Shown in pieces: positions 21,785 to 27,201 of a DNA stretch of 27,201 nt. The position numbers and the translations under genes are program-made. The notes under the pieces were generated by a model, which was not told the origin of the DNA, searched no databases, and was given only the letters and a program-made list of their open reading frames with translations. Each line of letters begins with the position of its first letter. The stretch's first letter is position 1. Origin of the DNA: DATEPR01 sp036502345 (GTDB taxonomy: Bacteria; Actinomycetota; Actinomycetes; Mycobacteriales; Pseudonocardiaceae); the NCBI GenBank assembly GCA_036502345.1, contig DASXYT010000194.1, positions 1 to 27,201 of the forward strand, written 5' to 3'.

Positions 21785-22600
21785 ATGCAGGTCAACCTGA
21801 CGATCGGCGAGTTCTCCCGGATGACGCACCTCAGCGTGAAGACGCTGCGGCACTACCACCGGGTGGGCCTGTTGGCGCCCGCCGACGTGGATCCGGCCAC
21901 CGGTTACCGCTTCTACAGCACCGGCCAGGTGCCGACGGCGCAGATCATCCGGCGGTTCCGGGACCTGGAGATGCCGGTCGAGCAGCTGCGGGCCGTGCTG
22001 GAGGCACCCGACCCCGACACGCGCAACGCGCTGATCCTGGACCATCTGGCCCGGATGGAGGACCAGCTGCACCAGACGCAGGACGCCGTCGCCGCGCTGC
22101 GGGCGCTGCTCAGCACGCCGGCGGACGTGGCGATCGAGTACCGCGAGGTGCCGGCCACGTTCGCGCTGGCCATCACCGACACCATCGGGGACGACCTCGG
22201 CTCGTGGTGGTCGGCGGCGTTCGCCGAGGTGCGGTCCGCTCTGCTCACCAGTGGGGTGCGGGCCACCGGCCCGGTGAGCGGCGACTTCGCCGCCGAGCTG
22301 TTCGAACTGGAGCGCGGCGAGGCGACGCTGTTCGTTCCCACGTCGGCACGCCCGGCCGGCATCGGCAGGGTGCGGCCGGTCGAACTGCCCGCCGTCGAGT
22401 TGGCGATCGCCGTGCACCACGGGTCGCACGCCGACGTGGACCGGACCTACGGCGCGCTGGGCACCCACGTCGCCGAGCACGCCATCGGCGTCGCAGGGCC
22501 GCTCCGCGAGACGTACGTGGTCAACCGGCTGGACACGGCCGACGCCACCCGCTGGCGCACCGAGATCGGCTGGCCCATCTTCCGCACAGCGACCGACTGA
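21785..22600 (+). CDS. MerR-family regulator with GyrI-like effector domain
   Basis: The product is 271 residues from ATG 21785. The DNA-binding domain is LTIGEFSRMTHLSVKTLRHYHRVGLL (about 4-29) plus the wing PATGYRFYSTGQV. A coiled-coil dimer helix spans about 80-115. The C-terminal 130-270 region (YREVPATFALAITDTI, ELPAVELAIAVHHG) looks like a GyrI/AraC-effector multidrug-binding fold, the BltR/BmrR pattern. It probably activates its own promoter, and the SDR 11 bases downstream, when bound to a hydrophobic ligand. A GTG at 21770 would add five residues but lies within the promoter. Confidence 0.88.
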   Translation: MQVNLTIGEFSRMTHLSVKTLRHYHRVGLLAPADVDPATGYRFYSTGQVPTAQIIRRFRDLEMPVEQLRAVLEAPDPDTRNALILDHLARMEDQLHQTQDAVAALRALLSTPADVAIEYREVPATFALAITDTIGDDLGSWWSAAFAEVRSALLTSGVRATGPVSGDFAAELFELERGEATLFVPTSARPAGIGRVRPVELPAVELAIAVHHGSHADVDRTYGALGTHVAEHAIGVAGPLRETYVVNRLDTADATRWRTEIGWPIFRTATD

Positions 22601-22611
22601 AGGAGATCCAG

Positions 22612-23361
22612 ATGTCCACCAGAGTCCTGGTCACCGGCGGCACCAGGGGCATCGGCCAGGCGATCACGAAGTGGTTCACCGATACCGGTGCCGCGGTGGT
22701 CACGACCGCCCGCACCGCACCCGACGCGCCGGACGACCTGTTCGTCGCAGCGGACGCCAGCACGGCCGATGGCGCGGCAGCGATCGCCGCACACGTGCTG
22801 GACCGGCTGGGCGGAGTGGACGTCGTCGTGCACAACGTCGGCGCGTCCGCGAAGGCGGGCGGCGCGCTCGCCCTGGACGACGACGACTGGCAGCGGGCCA
22901 TCGACACCAACCTGTTCACCGCGGTCCGGCTGGACAGGGCTCTGCTGCCCGGCATGGTGAGCCGGGGTGCCGGTTCGATCATCCACATCTCGTCGGTCCA
23001 GTGGCGCAGGCCGAACGGCACAGCACCGGCCTACGCCGCGGCGAAGGCCGCGCTCACCAACTACAGCAAGGGCCTGGCCGCCGAGATGGCACCGCACGGG
23101 GTGCGGGTGAACACGGTGACGCCGGGCTTCATCGAGACCAGCGGTGCTCGGGGCCTGATCGACCGGTTGGCCAAGGACGCCGGCACGGATCTGGAGACCG
23201 CGCGGCTGGACCTGCTTTCGGCGATCGGTGGCGTGCCGCTGGGCAGGCCGGGACGGCCCGAAGAGGTCGCCGAACTGGTCGGCTTCCTCGCTTCGGATCG
23301 CGCGTCCTATCTCACCGGTGGCGAATTCGTCGTCGACGGCGGCAACATCAGGACAATCTGA
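22612..23361 (+). CDS. Short-chain dehydrogenase/reductase (classical SDR)
   Basis: The product is 249 residues. ATG 22612 follows AAGGAG by 6 bases. Cofactor motif TGGTRGIG (8-15), NVG at 75-77 (NAG in most relatives), and the catalytic Ser128, Tyr141 and Lys145 in the order SSVQ...YAAAK. PGFIETSG and LTGGEFVVDGG are typical of the classical group. It reduces or oxidises a hydroxy/keto substrate with NAD(P); substrate unknown. Cotranscribed with the MerR gene, whose ligand may be related to its substrate (inference). Confidence 0.92.
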   Translation: MSTRVLVTGGTRGIGQAITKWFTDTGAAVVTTARTAPDAPDDLFVAADASTADGAAAIAAHVLDRLGGVDVVVHNVGASAKAGGALALDDDDWQRAIDTNLFTAVRLDRALLPGMVSRGAGSIIHISSVQWRRPNGTAPAYAAAKAALTNYSKGLAAEMAPHGVRVNTVTPGFIETSGARGLIDRLAKDAGTDLETARLDLLSAIGGVPLGRPGRPEEVAELVGFLASDRASYLTGGEFVVDGGNIRTI

Positions 23362-23381
23362 GGAAATATTCACTCGGTGAC

Positions 23382-23415
23382 GTTTCTCCTGGTGCGACGA
23401 TGTATCGTGAGAAAC
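23382..23415 (+). promoter_or_regulatory. Operator-like palindromes at the TetR start
   Basis: GTTTCTC (23382-23388) and GAGAAAC (23409-23415) are inverted repeats. Inside them ACGAT-GT-ATCGT (23397-23408) is a second perfect dyad. They end directly before ATG 23416, as expected for TetR self-repression. TATCGT (23403-23408) may act as the -10, giving a leaderless start. Confidence 0.5.
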
Positions 23416-24060
23416 ATGGTCGAGCACGAGGGAATTGGCCTGCGGGAACGCAAGAAGCTGATGACCCGCAAGGCGATCCTGGAGGTCGCCGAGACGATGT
23501 TCGCCGAGCGCGGTTTCGACAACGTGACCGTCGCCGAGATCGCGGACGCCGTGAACATCTCCGCGAAGACGCTGTTCGTCTACTTCCCGACAAAGGACGA
23601 CCTGGTGTTCGCCGACGAGGACCGGGTGCGGGACACGGTCGTCGCCCACATCCGGGACCGGGCCGTCGGGCAGACACCGCTGGACGCCATGGGTGACCTG
23701 CTGCGCGAGATGATGTCGGCATCCGGTGCCCAGGCGGTCGCCGATCTGGACCGGCTGCTGCGGATGGTCGGCGACAACGCGGTGCTCCGGTCGCGGATGC
23801 GACTGATGTGGGAGCGGTTCGAGGACGCTGTCGCAGCCCACCTGGCCGACGAGACCGGCGCTGGCCAGCACGCTGTCGCGCCGAGGGTGGCCGCGGCCCA
23901 GTTGATCCTGGTGTTCCGCCTGCTGGCCTCGACCGACGTGCTGGCCTACATCCGGTCACATCCCAAGCGCAGGCAGACCGCCGCGTTCAACGCGTGGCTG
24001 GCCGAGTCGCTCGAACTGGTGGGCGACGGCATCGCCGACTACGCACCGCGCCCGGCCTGA
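23416..24060 (+). CDS. TetR-family transcriptional regulator
   Basis: The product is 214 residues from ATG 23416 (a GTG at 23407 is possible). The N-terminal HTH is clear: TRKAILEVAETMFAERGFDNVTVAEIADAVNISAKTLFVYFPTKDDLV. The C-terminal ligand domain is helical and ends AFNAWLAESLELVGDGIADYA. It follows the SDR by 54 bases and may repress itself and an unidentified target. The palindromes before it suggest self-regulation. It is convergent with the desaturase, so a direct link to that gene is not obvious. Confidence 0.9.
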   Translation: MVEHEGIGLRERKKLMTRKAILEVAETMFAERGFDNVTVAEIADAVNISAKTLFVYFPTKDDLVFADEDRVRDTVVAHIRDRAVGQTPLDAMGDLLREMMSASGAQAVADLDRLLRMVGDNAVLRSRMRLMWERFEDAVAAHLADETGAGQHAVAPRVAAAQLILVFRLLASTDVLAYIRSHPKRRQTAAFNAWLAESLELVGDGIADYAPRPA

Positions 24061-24075
24061 GCCGACCGGGCGCGG
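24046..24075. terminator. Bidirectional hairpin between TetR and desaturase
   Basis: A 10-bp perfect GC-rich stem (24046-24055 with 24066-24075) straddles the TetR stop codon. It also lies just beyond the end of the convergent desaturase gene, so it could end both transcripts. Confidence 0.55.
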
Positions 24076-24082
24076 ATCACTC

Positions 24083-25108
24083 TCAGACGAGCTCGCTGTC
24101 CCTGTCCTCGACGGGCGCGACAGTCAGCCTGGCCAGGCGTTCCTGCCTCGGCCAGCGCACGTTGGACACCCAGCCTGCCTGCTCGAACAGCCAGATGAGC
24201 CGGGCGGAGATGTCCACCTGGCCCCTGCGCACCCCGTGCCGGGCCCCGGTCGGGTCGGCGTGGTGCGAGTTGTGCCACGACTCGCCGCAGGACAGGATCG
24301 CCAGCGGCCAGAAGTTGGCCGACTTGTCCCTGGCCTTGTACGGCCGGTTGCCGATCATGTGGCAGATCGAGTTGGTCGACCAGGTGACGTGGTGCAGCAC
24401 GCAGACCCGGACCAGACTGGCCCAGAAGAACGCGGTTACAGCGCCCCACCAGGACATGGTGATCAGGCCGCCGAGCAGTGCCGGGGTGAGCAGTGTCACT
24501 ACGGTGAGCACCGGAAACAACCGGTCCACGGTCCGGATGTCCTTGTCGGCGAGCAGGTCGGGCGCGAACCGCTTCGGGTTGGTGATCTCGCGGTCGAACA
24601 GCCAGCCGACGTGCGCATACCAGAAGCCCTTGGCCAGCGCACCCGGTGTGTCACCGAACCGCCACGGTGAGTGCGGATCGCCCTCGCGGTCGGAGAACGC
24701 GTGGTGCCGGCGGTGGTCGGCGACCCAGCCGATGATCGGGCCCTCCATCGCCATGCTGCCGGCGACGGCCAGTGCCACCCGCATCCAGCGCTTGGCCTTG
24801 AAGGCGCCGTGGGTGAAGTAGCGGTGGAAGCCGACGGTGACTCCGAGGCAGGTCAGGAAGTAGAACACCACTGAGAGTGCTACGTCCGTCCAGCTCAGGC
24901 CCCATCCCCACGCGAGCGGCACCGCCGCGAGCACGGCCACGAACGGCACCACGGTGAACAGCTTGACCAGGAACACCTGGGTGGCCGGCTTCTCCCCGGC
25001 CAGGACGGGCTCCGGGCAGGTCAAGAGGCTGCCGGGTTCATCGTCGTTGAGTGCGGGAGACGGTGGTGTGAGCGCTGCGTTCGAAATGTGCCTACCTCCA
25101 AAGTCCAC
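24083..25108 (-). CDS. Membrane acyl-CoA (fatty acid) desaturase
   Basis: The product is 341 residues if it starts at GTG 25108. The three iron-binding histidine boxes are present: HRYFTH (95-100), HRRHH (132-136) and HNSHH (279-283), with hydrophobic pairs on both sides. This is the stearoyl-CoA type delta-9 desaturase group that includes mycobacterial DesA3. The start is uncertain. GTG 25108 has no ribosome site and lies in a palindrome, while GGAGG lies 7 bases before an in-frame ATT at 25087, where the protein would read (M)SNAALTPP and match the usual N-terminal length. It is divergent from the aldehyde dehydrogenase. Confidence 0.9.
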   Translation of the reverse strand: MDFGGRHISNAALTPPSPALNDDEPGSLLTCPEPVLAGEKPATQVFLVKLFTVVPFVAVLAAVPLAWGWGLSWTDVALSVVFYFLTCLGVTVGFHRYFTHGAFKAKRWMRVALAVAGSMAMEGPIIGWVADHRRHHAFSDREGDPHSPWRFGDTPGALAKGFWYAHVGWLFDREITNPKRFAPDLLADKDIRTVDRLFPVLTVVTLLTPALLGGLITMSWWGAVTAFFWASLVRVCVLHHVTWSTNSICHMIGNRPYKARDKSANFWPLAILSCGESWHNSHHADPTGARHGVRRGQVDISARLIWLFEQAGWVSNVRWPRQERLARLTVAPVEDRDSELV

Positions 25109-25127
25109 AGTGGCCGGCCGGCCACTG
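25108..25127. repeat. 20-bp perfect palindrome at the desaturase start
   Basis: CAGTGGCCGG followed by its exact reverse complement, no spacer. It touches the possible GTG start of the desaturase. It can be an operator or, in RNA, a hairpin in the leader if translation begins at 25087. Confidence 0.7.
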
Positions 25128-25130
25128 AGA

Positions 25131-25146
25131 TCTACAAATCTGTAGA
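25131..25146. promoter_or_regulatory. TCTACA-4-TGTAGA operator-like dyad
   Basis: A perfect 6-4-6 inverted repeat sits 4 bases from the 20-bp palindrome. It overlaps the likely -35 region of the aldehyde dehydrogenase promoter, whose -10 would be TAAGAT (25166-25171). Its placement suits a TetR-like repressor of both divergent genes. Confidence 0.55.
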
Positions 25147-25195
25147 AGGTTACCGGGTCGCATTGTAAGATCGGGGTGAGGAAGGGAACTTACTC

Positions 25196-26674
25196 ATGGG
25201 TACCGACCTGCTGCGATTTCAGATGTTGATCGGTGGCAGACCAGCGGATGCGAGGTCTGGGCGGACGTTCGAATCGCTGAACCCGTACACCGGTCAGGCC
25301 TGGGCGGTTATCCCTGACGCCGGTCCGGAGGACGTGGACACCGCGGTGGCTGCCGCTCGTTCTGCTTTGAACGCTACATGGACAACCATGACGGGGTTCG
25401 ATAGGGCAGCGCTGTTACGCCGCTTGGGTCAGCTCATCACGGACCATGCGGAACGCTTGGCCCGCTTGGAGGTCAACGACTCCGGCAAGCTCTACCGCGA
25501 AATGATCGGGCAGCTGAAGGGTCTCGGCGGCTGGTACCAGTACTACGCCGGTATCGCCGACAAGATCGAAGGCAGGCAGATCCCGTCGCCCAACCCGAAC
25601 TATCTCGTGTACACCCGCAGGGAGCCGATCGGCGTGGTCGCGGCCATCACACCGTGGAACTCGCCGCTGCTGCTGCTCACCTGGAAGCTGGCGCCCGCGC
25701 TCGCCGCGGGGTGCACGGTCGTCATCAAGCCGTCCGAACACGCTCCCGCGTCGACGCTCGGGTTCGCGGAACTGTTCGCCGAGGCGGGTTTCCCACCGGG
25801 AGTCGTGAACGTCGTGACAGGCCGGTCGCGCGAAGTCGGCGCGGCGCTGGCCGGGCATCCCGGTGTGGACAAGGTGGCGTTCACCGGTTCCACGGCGACC
25901 GGCAAGGCGGTCGCGATGGCGGCCGCGGCGAATCTCAACCCGGTAACCCTGGAACTGGGCGGCAAATCACCACAGGTCGTGTTCGCCGACGCCGATCTCG
26001 TCGCTGCCGCCAACGGAATCGTGGCAGGCGTGTTCGCGGCCACCGGCCAGACCTGCATGGCCGGTTCCCGGCTGATCGTGCACGCCGACGTGCACGACGA
26101 ACTGGTCCGACTGGTGGCGGAGCGCGCAGCGGCCATCAAACTGGGCGACCCGAACGACCCGGCCACCGAGATGGGGCCGGTGGCCAACGCTCCGCAGTAC
26201 GAGAAGGTGCTCGGCTACCTGCGGACCGCGCAGGACGAGGGCGCCACCATCGCCTACGGCGGTGTCCCCGACGCGGGTCTGGGCGGCCTGTTCGTGCAGC
26301 CGACCGTGCTCACCGGCGTCGGCCCGGACTCCACGGTGGTCCGCGAGGAGGTGTTCGGCCCAGTGCTGTCCGCCTACTCGTTCACCGACGAGGAGGACGC
26401 CGTCAAACTGGCCAACGACACCCCGTACGGCCTGGCCGGTGCGGTGTGGACCAAGGACGTGCACCGGGCACACCGCGTGGCGGCGCGGATCAACGCGGGC
26501 ACCGTGTGGATCAACGCGTACCGGGTGGTCGCGCCGAGCGTGCCGTTCGGCGGCTACGGGTCGTCCGGCATGGGCCGGGAGAACGGCACCGAGGCGGTGG
26601 ACGCCTACCTGCGGACCAAATCGGTGTGGGTGGAACTGACCGGCGGCACCAGAGATCCGTTCACGCTGGGCTGA
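25196..26674 (+). CDS. NAD(P)-dependent aldehyde dehydrogenase
   Basis: The product is 492 residues. ATG 25196 follows GGAAGG. Catalytic residues are all present: Asn155 (ITPWNSP), Lys178 (VVIKPSEHAP), Glu253 (TLELGGKSP) and Cys287 (GQTCMAG), with the cofactor loop GSTATG (231-236). The enzyme oxidises an aldehyde to the acid; substrate not determined. The first 80 or so codons use A/T third positions far more than the rest, and codon 74 is the rare leucine codon TTA (25415-25417), which in many actinomycetes depends on the bldA tRNA. It is divergent from the desaturase, so a role in fatty-aldehyde metabolism is possible (inference). Confidence 0.93.
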   Translation: MGTDLLRFQMLIGGRPADARSGRTFESLNPYTGQAWAVIPDAGPEDVDTAVAAARSALNATWTTMTGFDRAALLRRLGQLITDHAERLARLEVNDSGKLYREMIGQLKGLGGWYQYYAGIADKIEGRQIPSPNPNYLVYTRREPIGVVAAITPWNSPLLLLTWKLAPALAAGCTVVIKPSEHAPASTLGFAELFAEAGFPPGVVNVVTGRSREVGAALAGHPGVDKVAFTGSTATGKAVAMAAAANLNPVTLELGGKSPQVVFADADLVAAANGIVAGVFAATGQTCMAGSRLIVHADVHDELVRLVAERAAAIKLGDPNDPATEMGPVANAPQYEKVLGYLRTAQDEGATIAYGGVPDAGLGGLFVQPTVLTGVGPDSTVVREEVFGPVLSAYSFTDEEDAVKLANDTPYGLAGAVWTKDVHRAHRVAARINAGTVWINAYRVVAPSVPFGGYGSSGMGRENGTEAVDAYLRTKSVWVELTGGTRDPFTLG

Positions 26675-26732
26675 CGTACTCCACAATTGGGTGAAGCTGC
26701 GCAAATCAGAAGATTGAGCGGAACCGGCGCAA

Positions 26733-27201
26733 CTATTCTGACGTTGCGTGAAGAGAGGTGGGTGCGCGCGGGGCCCGATTCGTCCAGCCGGCAAGGCACT
26801 CGTCCGGCAGGTCGAACCAGCGCAGTTCCTCGAACGACGCGGACAACGCTGCGACGCCGGCACCGTTGGGCGGGCAGGCCGGCAGATCGGCGACGAGTTC
26901 CCTGGCCCGCGCGAGATAGCCGGCCAGCGCCGATTCCGGTGCCTGCTCGTGGCGCTGCGGGTAGGTCAGCTCACCGGCCTCGTCGTAGTGCAGTTGGTCC
27001 AGCCGCAGCGACGGCTCGACGATGCCGTCCCGGTGCCGCCACAGGCCCTTGGTCGGGTCGAACCGGTAGTGCGGCAGCAGCGACCAGCCGTGCGTGGCCA
27101 CGAAGGTCACGGCGTCGACGATGTAGTCGACGACGGTGTCGGACAGCGAGTAGTTGAAGCTGACCCGGACCCAGCCCGGCTTGATGCCCTCCCAGCCGGC
27201 C
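26733..27201 (-). CDS. Class V aminotransferase-fold PLP protein, C-terminal part (cut by window edge)
   Basis: The minus-strand frame is open from the window edge to a stop at 26733, giving about 155 residues. It begins AGWEGIKPGWVRVSFNYSLS, the substrate-binding arginine strand of the C-terminal domain of class V PLP enzymes. DTVVDYIVDAVTFVATHGW then leads to PHYRFDPTKGLWRHRDG. The catalytic lysine and PLP-binding region lie upstream, outside the window. I name the fold from this C-terminal pattern; the reaction (desulfurase, lyase or transaminase) cannot be told. Confidence 0.7.
   Translation of the reverse strand, partial: AGWEGIKPGWVRVSFNYSLSDTVVDYIVDAVTFVATHGWSLLPHYRFDPTKGLWRHRDGIVEPSLRLDQLHYDEAGELTYPQRHEQAPESALAGYLARARELVADLPACPPNGAGVAALSASFEELRWFDLPDECLAGWTNRAPRAPTSLHATSE

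Noticed and set aside
1..27201. CRISPR array, rRNA or insertion sequence
   Set aside because: No regularly spaced repeats, no rRNA-like stretch and no transposase motif were seen on either strand.

Overview
The window is high-GC DNA with strong G/C third-position bias and GTG starts. It has no complete mobile element, CRISPR array or RNA gene that I can see. The gene content points to an actinomycete, most likely a Pseudonocardiales-type genome (inference): an EthA-like monooxygenase, a UsfX/RsbW-type anti-sigma factor behind a SigF-type promoter, an LCP protein, a DUF6328 protein, a caspase/EACC1 pair and many regulator-enzyme pairs.

Layout. (1) 1-3436: a caspase-like protease (cut by the left edge) with its EACC1 partner on the minus strand. 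Diverging from them is a two-gene contractile-tail baseplate module (gpJ-like and gpI-like). (2) 3448-4040: a DoxX-like membrane-protein pseudogene with an in-frame stop and a frameshift. (3) 4030-6592: a DHFR/RibD-like reductase and an MFS exporter on the minus strand, divergent from an ArsR-type regulator across a perfect 28-bp inverted repeat. (4) 6581-9824: a methyltransferase, a GNAT acetyltransferase with a probable leaderless start, an SRPBCC protein and a serine hydrolase. (5) 10173-12945: a Tat-exported amidase and an LCP protein. (6) 13124-13507: a DUF899 gene that has lost its middle, followed by a nested inverted repeat. (7) 13531-17565: an operon of a Ser/Thr kinase and an EthA-like Baeyer-Villiger monooxygenase (ATGA overlap), divergent from a STAS anti-sigma antagonist and a UsfX-like anti-sigma factor. 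The anti-sigma gene is preceded by a near-consensus SigF promoter, but no sigF gene is present. (8) 17571-21675: a DUF6328 protein, the NrfD and 4Fe-4S subunits of a formate-dehydrogenase-type complex without its catalytic subunit, Dps, and two hypothetical genes. (9) 21785-24060: MerR regulator, SDR and TetR. (10) 24083-27201: a membrane acyl desaturase and a divergent aldehyde dehydrogenase with operator-like palindromes between them, then the C-terminal part of a class V aminotransferase-fold protein cut by the right edge.

The most unusual part is the left end. A predicted caspase/EACC1 conflict module sits back to back, across only 75 bp, with two contractile-injection baseplate genes that have none of their usual sheath, tube or ATPase neighbours. 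The second theme is stress control: the kinase, STAS and anti-sigma cluster, together with SigF-like promoter matches before the anti-sigma gene, dps and a neighbouring unknown gene, looks like part of a general-stress regulon whose sigma factor is encoded elsewhere. Three separate decayed or decaying stretches (3448-4040, 9825-10172, 13124-13373) show ongoing gene loss.
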